A stretch of 64,000 bases of DNA from Diphasiastrum complanatum. Taxonomy: Eukaryota > Streptophyta > Lycopodiopsida > Lycopodiales > Lycopodiaceae. The translations under genes and the position numbers were made by a program. Location of the stretch: NCBI GenBank assembly GCA_029204225.1, contig MU832633.1:1-64000 (forward strand), read 5' to 3'. The first letter of the stretch is position 1. Every line of letters starts with the position of its first letter. Shown here piece after piece: positions 31,581 to 45,645 of the stretch. The notes beneath the pieces were generated by a model. That model saw nothing but the letters and a program-made list of their open reading frames with translations, made no database searches and had not been told where the DNA came from.

Positions 31581-31935
31581 GGGACTCATCCAGACGTACG
31601 ACAGAAACGACATATCTGAGGCTGAAGAGAGCCGTAAGTACCTTTTTCTTTCATGTTAATAAAGTAAGTTGTCTTTTTCATCAAAGGGGGTGAGCTTCAG
31701 TCTAATATCTAAATGCAGCAGCTTTACATAGGTTTTACGTAAGTGAACTAGATCCACACTTTTCCTGTGCTGAGTGCAAACACAATGTTTTACTTCTCTT
31801 TACAGTTGGTCTCCTTTGGCCGGTGAATCAAGCCCGTGCCCTTGTATATGTGAATAAAGTTTGGCCGGTGAATTAAGCCCGTGCCATGAGTCTTAGGTTC
31901 TAGTTTGGCCCTGATGAGGACATCAACTTTCTCAA

Positions 31936-31947
31936 ACGAGGGGAGGA
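31936..31947 (+). promoter_or_regulatory. GP2 polypurine tract
   Basis: ACGAGGGGAGGA directly before the 3' LTR start TGTTGTAAAG. Confidence 0.8.
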
Positions 31948-32857
31948 TGTTGTAAAGTTGACTCGGGTGCACCCAGCGTGCCCTGTAAGACTCTAAGGGG
32001 TGAGGCTCCCTAAGGTCCCAGAGCAAGTTAGAACGTCAAGGACTGAGCCTCCGACCTGTGGTGAGCTAGTCAAGTAGTCACAAGTCATGAGCTAGCTCTG
32101 GAGCTCGAGTCATAGCCTAGTCAGGAAGCAAGTTGATTCTGCCGCTGGGACGGCTCCCGGGACCCATGTCCGGGAGCCAGACTGATTTTGCCAGGCTTAA
32201 TCAGCAAAATAAAAACTAAGTCCTAAATAGCGCGCTTTACCAAAAAGCACTATATTCAAGGACAGAGGGGGTGCGCCGAATCACACCAGAACTATAGGGG
32301 GCGTCCGGCAGACGGAAACTTGGGCAGCTCAACCAACACTAGGAATCCAGTCGCCAGGTCTCAGCTCCCTCTATCAGCACGAGCCAGGCACAATGCCCAG
32401 CACGTGTTGGTGGCACCAAGACCAGTCAGTCTATGTACGAATGTAACCTCTTCCAAATGTAATAAAGTTGATTCTTGGGGATGATTATCATTTCGGTTTC
32501 GCCTCCGGGACTGGTCCAAGTGGAAGGACCCTTACTACAACCTTTTTGTGTCGCCGGCGCGTAAGGGTCCACGTCACCGACGTGGGGCTCGCCGCTATGC
32601 CAATTGGTCAGTTTGGCGACCACTATGCCTTGGGTTTTATGTGTGGCTTGTCTTTGCCTTTGGTTACCTTTTGGGGACGGATTCTGAGTTGGCTTTTGGG
32701 TTGGTTGGGATTCCAGTTTTCTTAAGTCTGAATGGTTAAGCTTGTTACGTTTCTGAGCTGGCTTTTACGTAAGTGCATGATGGATGAATGTTAGACTTAA
32801 GCGCGTGTTAGAGAAACCGCTCAAGTCCCAGCACCCCTTTGAGGTGCCGACGCAACA
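31948..32857 (+). mobile_element. GP2 3' LTR
   Basis: 910 bp from TGTTGTAAAGTTGACTCGG to GCCGACGCAACA, followed by the ATTAC duplication. Slightly shorter than its partner; one copy of GCCAGGCTT is missing near 32193. Confidence 0.9.
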
Positions 32858-33149
32858 ATTACTCAGATGGGCAGGCAGAAAAGTGCACTCAGGCAGTGCT
32901 CACACCAGATTCAAGTGGCTTTATGCTACATCAATAGGTATGCTCGGGTGGCACTTGCTGGTTCTGGAGGCTTGCTCATAACAGATTGCTTTATTATAGT
33001 TGTCACTGTCAATAGCACTCAGATTTTTTGATTGGTCTTCAGGGTAGCACTTACATTTTGAACTTCAGTTGATAGACATGATTATGATTCTGTCACATGA
33101 AGGCAGCTCACATACTAGTAATTGAGGTGGATTCGGTGAGCAGCCCATC
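32858..33149. other. No gene; host DNA right of GP2
   Basis: Continues the sequence interrupted by GP2 at 27625. No coding or repeat signal recognised. Confidence 0.5.
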
Positions 33150-33635
33150 TGTTGGCTGATTCTGACAAATCCTCAAGATACTCAGCCAGAGCTACCCACG
33201 AGCACCTCTCATCTTAGACCGAGGAGATATCTGAAAAGACGAGACGAACGAAGACTGAGAGCCGAGTATGAGAGTCGAGGAATACTAGTTAATATTGTCA
33301 AGTAAAAACTGTGTAAGTCTCATGGTGAATCCCAAAAGATGAAATGACCATGTAGGAACTAGTATTTCTAGGCTAATGTAATAAATGCAAGTAGACCCCT
33401 CTTAAAAGAAAGTAGAGTGAGCCACCTTTTGATGGTGACGTCTAGTGGAGAGCCTTATTCTACTTGTAATCTGTGAAATGTGGAAATGTCACTATGATGC
33501 CACCCAAGGAGCTCTCTTGTTTATTTCAGAGACTCACCCTTTGTAGAAGGGAGCTTTTTGTAATTGTATCTACTCCATGCTTCAATAAGCTTGCCCTTCC
33601 ATTCCGTTTGTGTGTGGTTGTGGATCTTAGAGAGG
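33150..33635 (+). mobile_element. LTR-G, copy 2 (5' part), interrupted by LTR-L
   Basis: Begins TGTTGGCTGATTCTGACAA and follows copies 1 and 3 through TGTGGTTGTGGATCTTAG, where the LTR-L element starts. The last five bases are AGAGG, the likely left target site of that insertion. Confidence 0.75.
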
Positions 33636-34841
33636 TGTTGTAAAGCTACCTTTACAAGCTTTACTTTCGGCGCCACTAGCGCCAACATTGTCCCCGACGC
33701 CAGCAGTGCCACTGCTGCTCCTGGCACCGCCGGCACCACTGTGACCAGAATCTAGCCGGCGCCAAGTTCCTATAGCTGAAAACCTTTGAACGGTTCTAGC
33801 GAAGTCCAGAGAGCTCGGATCGATGTGCAATCACCTCACACGATCTAGGCATGATTAAAGGAAGCCTAGGGATCAATAAATTCTAGAGAGAGAAAATGAC
33901 TTTCTAGAGAGAGAAAATGTGCTTTACCATCTTGGGCATAGCACTTGGTATGAGGGGAGGTGGCGAATTCCACCAAAACTATAGGGGAATGCGAATTGCG
34001 ACTTAAGGCGAGCTCCAACCAAGTCTCAGCTTCCCTTGCTGGAATGTTGTCCTAGCGCCCACCTTGGCATGCTAGTGCCCCGGAGACTAGGGTTTGTCAC
34101 ACACTTGAAATGTAACCTTCTCAGATTTGTTAATAAAGTGGGATTTTTCTCAAACTGACTCTGATTACCTTCTGGGTTTCAGTGTTCGGTAAAAGCGCCA
34201 ATTGTAAGGCCGTTTCAAACTTTTTGATCTGGCACTTAGCTGAGGGTCGTATCTCAGGGCGCCAACCGTATGCCGTCAGGACCATTTGGTCCTGGACGCC
34301 GGCGGTATGCTGTTGGGACCATTTGGTTCAAGAACTGGTTGTCTTCATATCTGTCGCGGCTTGTGGTTCTGAGTGTTCATTACATGAACGGAATGAGTTA
34401 AGCTCTTGGGGAACGGGCTCTAACATGTTGGCTGAGTTGGATAGCTTGCTTGGGTGGAAGTTACTTGTTTATGGTTGTCCAGTCTGGCGTGGCGCCAGGT
34501 TGGTTTCCAGCGCTCATGACGAAGCTTTGAGTTGGTTAAGTCTGATGTAAGTCAAATGACTTGCTTGGAATGGATGTTACTCGTTTGTAACGAAGCTTCG
34601 AGTAGTTAAGTTTGATGTATGTCGGGCGACTTGCTTGGAGGGAAGTCACCCACATCGGGACCCCCGATCTGGAATGGCGCTAGGTTGGATCTCAATGTTG
34701 GTTTGCGAACTTCAAGTTGGTTAAGTCTAATCGTTGTTGGCGAGTTGGTTGCTTGTATGTCAAGTGGATTCGGATGGCAAGAGTTGAAAGCTGGGAAGCT
34801 AAGTCATGGTTTTCTGCTCCCTTTGGGATGTTTGTGCTACA
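33636..34841 (+). mobile_element. LTR-L, copy 1 (5' LTR)
   Basis: 1206 bp from TGTTGTAAAGCTACCTTTAC to GGGATGTTTGTGCTACA, followed two bases later by a primer site. Matches 57462-58733 throughout. It shares the TGTTGTAAAGCT start and leader with the GP family but most of the LTR differs. Several GGCGCC-rich repeats lie at the start and a TTAATAAAG signal near 34128. Confidence 0.85.
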
Positions 34842-37079
34842 TGTGGTATCAGAGCCTACTGGCCGGTCCGCTATGTGGATCTCACGAAAATGGCCATTGT
34901 TTGGGGTTCATCAGGACAACTGTTGTGCAAGGTGCTGCCCACAGTGTAAGCACGGGTGCGTCCACAGTCAGGGTGGTCGACAGAACGGGGGACTTGATGA
35001 GTCAAGGTGCTGCCCTTGAGATGTAAGCACGGTCAGTTCTCGCGGTTCGGGCCTGGCGCCGTCTACACGTAGGACAAATGAGGCAAAGTGCTACCTAGGT
35101 AGGTGAAAGCACGGCCTGTGCCTTGTGGGGTACGTGGTGACATATTTGAACTGTACGAGTTAACCATTGATACAAAGATGCTGTTCGAATTCGGGTGTAA
35201 AGCACGGGTGGTTAGCTGCCGGTGCGGGATAGTTGCCGATCGTTTAGTTATAACGGCTATCGACCAGAGTTGGTGGGGTGTGACTGAGGCAATGTGTTGC
35301 TCAATGGTGAAAGCACAGATAGTTGGATGGGTGTTCTCTGTGGACTGATTCTGTGATCGATCTGTATGGGCGCGGCTAGGCAAAGGTCCTTTAGCAGGGT
35401 TATCTCAAAGGGGGACCTTGTCTTTGTTACCTGTTAGTAAACTTGCCTGAGTGTCTTGCTTGTATGTATTTGTGGTGAGTCTTAGTACTTGTGCTTTGCC
35501 TAGTTTGCATGATTGCTTGTGATACAAGGAGCTGATGGCATGAACCTTTCTTTTGAAGGCTGATACCATCAAACGAAGAGGACTACGGACTCTGTGGGGC
35601 GGATTCACAGTTCAAGTACTCGCACGTGAACGACAATGAAATGACTCGATGTTTGCAAAGGATGGATGGCTAGCCTGTTACTTGGGTTAGTTTCATTTGC
35701 AGCAACGCCCAACAGACGCAAGCATGAAGTCAAAAGTTGGAAAGGGCAATTTCAGGGGAGATCTTCTATGGAACAGTTGGTCTCTTCATTTTGGGATGGC
35801 TACCTTCGAAACTGAAACTCACCGAGCATGGGTGATATCCAGTGTCAGTTGAGTTGTTCCTCAAAGGGGAAAGACTAGGATCCTCTTCAAAGATTGACAA
35901 CAAGTTAGATCAAGCCATAATCCTAGCAGATAGAAAGCAAAGTGTTGGAAGGGCTTTTGTCTGAGAACTCTACTCTAAGTCCGACCAGCTGATTTTATAA
36001 GTGGAGGGGATCTATCACACACACCTCTCTCTTGGTGCCAATTTTGAATGAAAGTTGATCGAAATGGGGGCAAATTCAAGGTGACCTAGCCATACTCACA
36101 CGAGGAGACTGGCGAACTTTGGACCTAATAAGTTGACAAGTTATTGTTGTGAAAAAGAAAAGCTTATTATAGGCTTTTCTCTAGACCAGTAATGATGAGG
36201 AGACATAATGAGTATGCTGACTTGTGTTACATGTAAAACAGCTGATCAACGAAGGAATTGTGAAAGTTCAGCCTTGCCCGAGAGACTTGGTACTTCGAAT
36301 GGACGCTAAGGGACAGTTCGTATTGAAATTAGACTAGTGCAAACTCTGGGTGTATGTGTCTGATTCAGAGAGAGCTCCTTGAAGCCAAGCTAGATGTACA
36401 CTTCTTGTTTTCACTATGAGGCAACTGACCAGTAATGGAATTGTGAAAGTCAAGTTTTGCACGAGACGGACATGGTGCTTCAAACAAACGCGAAGAGATA
36501 GTTCGTATGCGAATCAAACTGGTGTGACCCCTTGGCTTTCCACATGGTCAAAGGCTACATTTGGGTTGATTCAAAGATAGCTACTTCAAGCTAAGTGAGA
36601 GGTGCATTGCGAAGTACTCAATCTTTGCCTACCTTAAAGAGCCAAAAGGAAAAGTATCAAGATGAGGCTGGAACAAGGAGAGAAATCAAGGTGCAAAAGC
36701 AACAAGGCACGGAGTGGACCATAAAGTGGACAATCATGATAAAAAGTGCATCAAGGACAAATCAGGAGCTCAAAGGAGTTCCAAAGTCGGAAGTTAAAAG
36801 CGACAGGGGCTAACATTTCAACAAAAAGCCTCTGTCACCAGTTAATAAGGTCCTTGGGTTTTACGTAAGTGATATAAAATCTACGCTTTTCCCAGACAAA
36901 GTGATACTTTCAAGTTATGGAATATAAAGAGTTGAGCCTCCGACTTGTGGTGTGCCAGCTACAATGTTGATTAAAAGTGGCCAATAAATTGAGTATTGTG
37001 CCAAGTAGCTTAAATGTATAGTTATTTTTAATTGAGAGACATCTTTACTTTAATTTGACATCTGATGAGGACATCAGAA
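34842..37079 (+). mobile_element. LTR-L element interior, copy 1 (non-coding, 3' end lost)
   Basis: TGGTATCAGAGC at 34844-34855 is the primer site; 34900-35330 repeats the GTAAGCACGG modules of GP1/GP2. From there to 37079 I find no gag, protease or pol motif in any frame. 35961-37079 is a near-copy of 56262-57440. Similarity stops at GATGAGGACATCAG, about 22 bp short of where the 3' LTR would start. A large non-autonomous, LARD-like element. Confidence 0.75.
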
Positions 37080-37469
37080 GTGTCACGCTCAACCGTAGGC
37101 AAGATTACAAGAAGAGACACGTAGTTAATTAATAGTTTAGCATAAACCTCTCTTGTAATGACTAGTTAAGTTATCTTGTAATTCCCATTAGTGGAATATA
37201 AGTGTAGAATAGAAATCAAATAGAGATATATACGAGAAAACAAAGAAGATATAAAAGTGTAAGAGGAGCGTCAGAGGTTGATGTTTAGCACGCAAACTGT
37301 CAACTCACTCCAAAAGAAGAAAATAAAAAAGATGTTCTATTCTTCTAGTAATTTTGCATTGTATGAGTTTGATTGATCTTCACATTGTTTGTGATTCATA
37401 TTAGCTTGTCTGGTTCCTACAATTTCACGCATCGCGCAACACATTTCTACAAAAGCACCGCAATTCCAT
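37080..37469. other. No gene; possibly LTR-like DNA
   Basis: Starts TGTCACGCTCAACCGTAGGC right at the break in LTR-L, in the style of an LTR start, but no second copy is found to confirm this. A near-palindrome AGCACCGCAATTCCATATAT + GCGGTGCT lies at about 37455-37482. Confidence 0.35.
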
Positions 37470-37850
37470 ATATGCGGTGCTTGATACGTTCAATATAGTC
37501 ATGAACCATCTATTGCTTTCCCATTTTGATTTTACTCAATAACAGAAAAGGATTTTCAAGAAACTTTCTTAGTTTGAAGCGTGTGATCAGACCAGCTTTA
37601 ACGACTTCCCAATCAGTCGATTCTTTTATGGCTTGATTATAAAACCAATCTTGTACAGTTTCAATAAGTGTCATAGGAAACAATTTCAGCTTATCTTATG
37701 GATTGACTTCTCCATAGACCTCACAACAATATGTAAAAATCTTAAGAAATCTAATGAGATCAGATTGTACTTTGGCATCTCCAAACAAGGTGTTTGTCTA
37801 ATGATAGGACGGAGTGGTGGTGGTGCATCAATATCTCAATCTGAGTCTAT
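37470..37850 (-). pseudogene. Ty3/gypsy gag fragment
   Basis: Minus strand gives RFLKIFTYCCEVYGEVNP, then KLKLFPMTLIETVQDWFYNQ, DWEVVKAGLITRFKLRKFLE and VHDYIERIKH, the same Retrotrans_gag pattern as 12256-12669. One TAG follows KMGKQ-like sequence and one TAA follows EVNP. No protease or pol adjoins it. Confidence 0.75.
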
Positions 37851-40462
<2,612 letters not shown>

Positions 40463-40479
40463 CCTTAACCCATCCACCA

Positions 40480-41007
40480 TCCATCTCTGGATAGAAGAGG
40501 ATACTTAAGTAAAAAGTATCAAAAAAGATAGTAGAAGTTTGTTGTCCATCGCTGGTGGATAGTAAGCCATTGATAGTCATAAGCTATTAGAGCATGAAAA
40601 GTAAATGCTCCTATTGTCCATCGCTGGACAGTAGAATGCTTTACGTGAAGTTTGGTAAGCAAAAGCATGTCAAGAAAGGTCACGTTGTCCATCGCTGGAC
40701 AACACACCTCATCAATCATTATTAGCCATATCTATTATGATAGAGAGCCAACTACCCATCGCTGGACAGCGGCCAACCTTTACACAAAAAAGTAGTCATC
40801 ATACAAGTATGTGAAGGAGCCCCTCCATTGTTGTCTTCAAAAGCATAAAAGAGCATTTATAAAGTTGAAAAGGTGGCCATTAGACCATCACTGCCACCTG
40901 ATCTCATGAAGGGTTGCAAAAAGAGAGATATTGTCCATCGCTACCTATTGAGGTAGGGTGGACATGTTTACATAATCAAAAAGTGCCAATGTTGTCCATC
41001 GCTAGAC
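40480..41007 (+). repeat. Spaced palindromic array, core GTCCATCGCTGGAC
   Basis: Clear copies begin at about 40480, 40543, 40615, 40685, 40755, 40931 and 40991, with weak copies near 40822 and 40883, so starts are about 48-72 bp apart. The best copy, TTGTCCATCGCTGGACAA (40685-40702), is a perfect 7-bp inverted repeat around TCGC. The segments between cores show no obvious similarity to one another. Confidence 0.75.
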
Positions 41008-41439
41008 TTCCATACTTCTAAACATACGGAAACTCCTTCACACTTTTGAGATGAGCAAGCATAATCGATAGCTGAAGGCTATCCAAGCACCATCATTGTG
41101 AGAGTACAATGTTTAGAGAGCAATGCAAAAGAGAGAAAGATGCTTACCGTATGATAGTATTCTGTTGATCCGTGAGCTGGTAGGGCACACTTTCAGCATG
41201 AAGTCTTCACTGGTGTTGTAGAAAACAAGCGTCGAAAAAGCATGATCTTATAGTGTCAAGCTGGGTAGCATCCTGTTGGAAGGTATGAGTGGGAGAGGGA
41301 AAATTAATTTCCCTCCAATTTAGGATTTTAAAATTTAAAAAGTCTCATAGAGCGTTTTTTTAATATTTTAAAGTGGGAGACCCACAGGAGCAAAACTTTA
41401 TTTAATGCAAGTGTAGAATGTTTAAAATGACCTTGGAGA
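41008..41439. other. No gene
   Basis: No recognised domain; an A/T-rich stretch near 41300-41370 precedes the gag fragment. Confidence 0.5.
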
Positions 41440-41800
41440 AGCGGCACCTGAGGCACAAGGAGCCCAAAGGATCTCCAATCCGTTGGCTTATGTCATACCA
41501 TTACCAAGAGCTTTCCCACATAACCGACGAGTTCCTAGACTCGATCTACCACGGTACGATGGTACTACCGACCCAGCACGCTATCTTCAGATTTATGAGG
41601 AAGTATGTGAAGAACGACATGAATGAAACGAGTGGGAATCTCTCAAGGACTCATTTGTTAAAAGATTCAAATCATCTAGATTCCTTGAAAGCCCATTCTT
41701 GTTGCTTAGTAAGATCAAGATGAGAAAGGATGAGAAGGCACGTGATTATATTGAACGACTCAAACATCTTACAACTGAATGCTTGGCTCACCTAGCATTT
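41440..41800 (+). pseudogene. Ty3/gypsy gag fragment, internally deleted
   Basis: Plus strand gives PRLDLPRYDGTTDPARYLQI then, after a gap, EWESLKDSFVKRFKSSRFLE, SPFLLLSKIKMRKDEKARDY and IERLKHLTTE. Compared with 12256-12669 about 30 codons covering the W-F motif are missing between CEE and EWESLK. Confidence 0.7.
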
Positions 41801-41934
41801 CATATCACATGAAGAGCCAAGGTGTGTCCAAGATGCATTTTTTCCAAAGAATTATGGGATATCGTCAAAAGCACTGAGGTTAAACGCCTTGAAAATGTTA
41901 AAAACCATCACAAGGTGGAGATGGACTAGCATTC

Positions 41935-43420
41935 GCCTTGATTATTATCAAACTCAAAGATACTCATATCAAATTAGCTCAGACCTCAAAAGAAGCCTGA
42001 GATAATCTAGCTACACTCTATGACATTAGAGATGTAACCTCTAAGCTTCACTTGAGGGAAAACAAAAATTTATCATTCAAAGTATCTGAAGTTGACTCGA
42101 TTTCCACACATAATCAATTTTAAAATTTTTACAGAGTAGATGACTGTAGTAGGAACAATCATAGATGATTCTAATGCAATTATGACTCTAATGTCAATTC
42201 TACTTGAATCTTATGAAATTTGAGTCCTAGTAATTTTTGTTAGATTTACACAAGCTAGTTTGGTTCTACCACTTGTAAAATGTAAAATGGCCATGATGTG
42301 GGATGTCACACGTGCCAACATTAAGAAGGATGGCAAGAGCATTGCTAGAGGCATAAGATTCGGTAGACTATTCAAACTAGATGCCTTTGTGGGCACTAAC
42401 ATTGTGATGATAGCTGAGGAGATCAAGATTTCCAACTTTGATTTGTGACACAAAAGGCTTGCCACATCAACTCAAGCTTAATGGATGTCATGTGCAAGGA
42501 GGAGCTTGCCTTAGGCCTTCCAAGGTCCTTAGCAAGAGAGGAGAAGGTATGTGAAGCATGTGCCCTTTCCAAGGCACACAAGAAACCATTCTCAAGCTCC
42601 ATCACAAAGTCAACTCACCCACTTGAGTTGATCCACTCGGATGTACACTTTGCAAGTACAAAGACTAATGGAGGTGCCACCATGTTTGTTACATTTATTG
42701 ATGATTACTCAAGGTTTTGTTGGGTTTTCTTGCTTACATCTAAAGCACAAGTGGTTGTAAGTTTTCTAAAGTTCAAAGCCTTTGTTGAAAAGCATCATGG
42801 TCACAAAATCAAAACTTTTAGGAGTGATAATGGTGGAGAGTATATCCCCAATGATTTTAAGGATTATTGTGATCAAGAAGGGATTAGAAAGGAGTTGTCT
42901 TGACCTTATACCCCTCAACAAAATGTGGTAGCCAAGAGGAGAAATAGGACATTATGTGAATGTTCTAAAGCCATGAGACTTGATGCATGTTTACCAAAGT
43001 CTTTTTGGGAAGAAGCCCTCATTTGTGCTAACCATTTGATGAATAGAGTTTCAGGTAGCACTATTGAAGTCAAAACACCATTTGAAGTCTTGTAAGGGAG
43101 GAAGGACAATCTCAAGGACTTAAGGGTGTTTGAATGCATTTGCTATGTGCATACACCTTTGGAGACAAGGACAAAGGAGGATCCATCATCAATCAAAAGA
43201 ATCGTGCTCGGGTATGGCAATGCAAGCAAAGGATACAAGGTATACATTCCATCTTCGAACAAGTTTGTGGTTTTCAGAGATGTCACATTTTATGAGAGTA
43301 GGATGCATAAGCTTGTTGATGGCTCAACCAAATCTTCTATCAAGAGGGAAGTGGTTGAGGACAATCTTGATCTTGAGGAGGAGCAAGAGCCAAGTGTACC
43401 AATCACTCCAAGGAGGTCAC
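41935..43420 (+). pseudogene. Ty1/copia gag remnant, pre-integrase and integrase
   Basis: Gag remnant near 41950-42110 (KLKDTHIKLAQTSKEA, LATLYDIRDVTSKLHLRENK) is followed directly by pre-integrase from 42300 (GRLFKLDAFVGTN; CEACALSKAHKKPF) and an almost complete integrase core: LIHSDVHFASTKTNGGATMF, VTFIDDYSRFCWVF, TFRSDNGGEYIPN, PYTPQQN and SFWEEALICANHLMNR. The D-D-E residues are largely kept, but TGA near 42901 and TAA near 43096 interrupt it and GVAERKN reads VVAKRRN, with the catalytic Glu changed to Lys. The C-terminal part (VYIPSSNKFVVFRDVTFYES) ends in an acidic stretch at 43400. Protease is missing between gag and pre-integrase. Confidence 0.85.
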
Positions 43421-43429
43421 CAATGGCAA

Positions 43430-43706
43430 TAATGGAGTCAATGATGGAAATATTGATCCATGGTGGATTGATAGTGGAGCAAACTTTCATATGACATGTC
43501 ACAAAGAGTACTTCACTTCTTTGGTGCCTTATGAAGGAGAGAAGAAGCTCATCAACATGGCCAATGGTGGTAAAGGTGTTATCAAGGGCATTGGTACTAT
43601 TCCTATTTCTCTCTCATCTACAAGTAGGAATGTTCATTTGAAGAATGTTTTGTTCATACCTTCCATTACTAAGAATGTTCTTAGTGTGTGTCAAATGGTT
43701 GACTAA
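43430..43706 (+). pseudogene. Extra copia protease fragment
   Basis: GNIDPWWIDSGANFHMTCHK followed by GIGTIPISLSSTSRNVHLKN and a stop after QMVD. Near-identical to 44290-44550. The order integrase-protease-gag is not that of an element, so this marks a junction between copies. Confidence 0.8.
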
Positions 43707-45645
43707 GTCTACATTTAGAAATCTAACTACAGGAAGACAAATCTTTTCTTGTATGCAAAAGAAGGATGAAGGCTCTCATGCTTTAAGACATTCAATGATG
43801 AGTTAACATGTATTGATGAAAGCATTAAGGAAGTAGAACTTGTGCAAATTGTTCTTAATGGCTTGTTGGATGATCATGCTAGTCTTGTTCAAAGTTTTGC
43901 TATTCAAAAGACTTTGCCAAGTATGGTGGATTTGCAAGAGATTTTGGTGAATGAGGAGCTTAGGCTTTTATCAAGAGGAGGTGCATCTACTACATCTCAA
44001 GTTGATGGAGAGGAGGCTATGGTCATCAAAGGCAAATTCAAGGGCAAAGGCAAAGGCAAATGGTCAAAGGTTCAAGATCAAGGTAAGTCATCTTCTTTTG
44101 AGGGTAGAAAGGACAAGTTAAAGCTGAAATGTTCCTATTGTGGAGTCAAAGGACATTTTGCTTGTGATTGTTTGAAGAAGAAAAGAGATCAAGGTGAGAA
44201 GCAAGGCAATTTCACTTTTGATGAGGTTGGTGTTGATGGGCAAAATTCAAGTGATTTTTTTTTGTTGTCTTCTTGTCTTCTAACCAATGATGGAGATATT
44301 GATCCATGGTGGATTGATAGTGGAGCAAGCTTTTATATGACATGTCACAAAGAGTACTTCACTTCTTTGGTGTCTTATAAAGGAGAGAAGAAGTCATCAA
44401 CATGGCCAATGGTGGTAAAGTTGTTATCAAGGGCATTGGTACTATTCCTATTTTTCTCTCATCTACAAATAGGAATGCAAACTTGAAGAATGTTTTGTTC
44501 ATATCTTCCATTACTAATAATGTTCTTAGTGTCTATCAAATGGTTGACAAAGGACTTAAAGTGAAATTTGTTGATGACTCTTGCTTGATCAAAAGGAATG
44601 GAGTCTTGATTGCCCAAGTCAAGAGACAAGGTGAGCTCTACAAACTTGATGAGTATTTTGTTTCTAACCATGGTGGTTTGAAGGCAAATAAGCAATTTGG
44701 TGAGCTTTGTTCAATGTCAAACACAAGGTTGTCTTATTCTAGATCTAGCTCAAGATCTAAGATGCATTTTCGTTTAGTACAAGGGGCAAAGATGTTTTTG
44801 ACTTGGGAGTGAATATTTCATATTTGATGTCTTTCTCAAGTGCAAGAATGTTGTGGAGAGTCAATTCAACAGGAAGATCAAGTGCTTAAAGTTGGCAAAT
44901 GAAGACCTATCAACAAAGTTCAAAGAAGTTTATGTGGCACGTGGGGGGATCAAGAGGGAGCTTTCAAACTCAAAGGTTCTACATAGTGGGGAAGAGAGGA
45001 GGATCAATCTTTTTGAAAGAGCTAGAGTCCATGAGGGTGAATGCAAATCTTCATAAGTCATTTTGGGGTGAAGCTTTGATGTGTGCTAACTTTGTTTGCA
45101 ATAGGTACTCAAATGAAGACTTGGATGGTAAGAGTTCATCAGAAGTTCTTTTTGGTAAGAAGCCAAGGATGGAGCATCTGAAGATCTTTGGTAGTACTTG
45201 CTATGTCAAGAAAATTTACATCTCTAAGGATGTTGTCTTTGAAGAGGAGAATGTGGATAAGCTTGATGTTGTTGATGTTGATCTATCTAACATTTTTTAT
45301 GGTGATGAAGATGTTTCTTTGGATGGTGATGGTGGAGATGCTTCTCCAAGTCAAGTTCTAAGAGGATCCTCATGGGAAAGACAAAAGCCATCTAGGCTTA
45401 CATATGATGAGAAGGGTAAAAAGTGGGAAGTGACTCATTTTGCTTTACTCACATGTTCTAATGAATCTTCTTGTCTAGATGATGCTATGCAAGTCAATGA
45501 TAGTTTTCATGGAATGGATGCAAGTAATGTATCTAGAAAAAAAAAATTGTTCAATGGATTTGTTGGTCAAGTGGAAGATCAAGAGGTTAGGTTGATCTCA
45601 AAGGGCTTCAATGACACAAAAGGGAAGGTGGCAATTTGGAGCTAG
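43707..45645 (+). pseudogene. Ty1/copia gag, protease and degraded integrase (LTR-C family)
   Basis: Open gag frame from about 43800 with LVQIVLNGLLDDHASLVQSF and EEAMVIKGKFKGKGKGKW, zinc knuckle CSYCGVKGHFACDC (44130-44171), then protease PWWIDSGASFYMTCHK. A one-base deletion at about 44391, seen against the copy at 43547, shifts the frame before MANGG; the new frame covers the rest of the protease and the pre-integrase (LFISSITNNVLSVYQMVDKG). The integrase core is badly decayed (SDNGGE replaced by LANEDL), followed by LHKSFWGEALMCANFVCNRY and a 170-residue tail. Reverse transcriptase and RNase H are absent. Confidence 0.8.

Larger units (their letters stand above)
27626..32857 (+). mobile_element. 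GP2: complete 5232-bp non-autonomous LTR retrotransposon (gag-protease only)
   Basis: 5' LTR 27626-28544, 3' LTR 31948-32857, target duplication ATTAC at 27621-27625 and 32858-32862, primer site 28547-28558 and purine tract 31936-31947. The interior is 3.4 kb and encodes Gag and protease, followed by a 150-bp tandem duplication and about 370 bp of non-coding DNA; no reverse transcriptase, RNase H or integrase is present. It is the longer sibling of GP1 and is in the opposite orientation. Confidence 0.9.

Noticed and set aside
40480-41007. CRISPR array
   Set aside because: Spacing looks similar, but the repeat is short and variable, no cas genes exist, and the context is plant transposon DNA.
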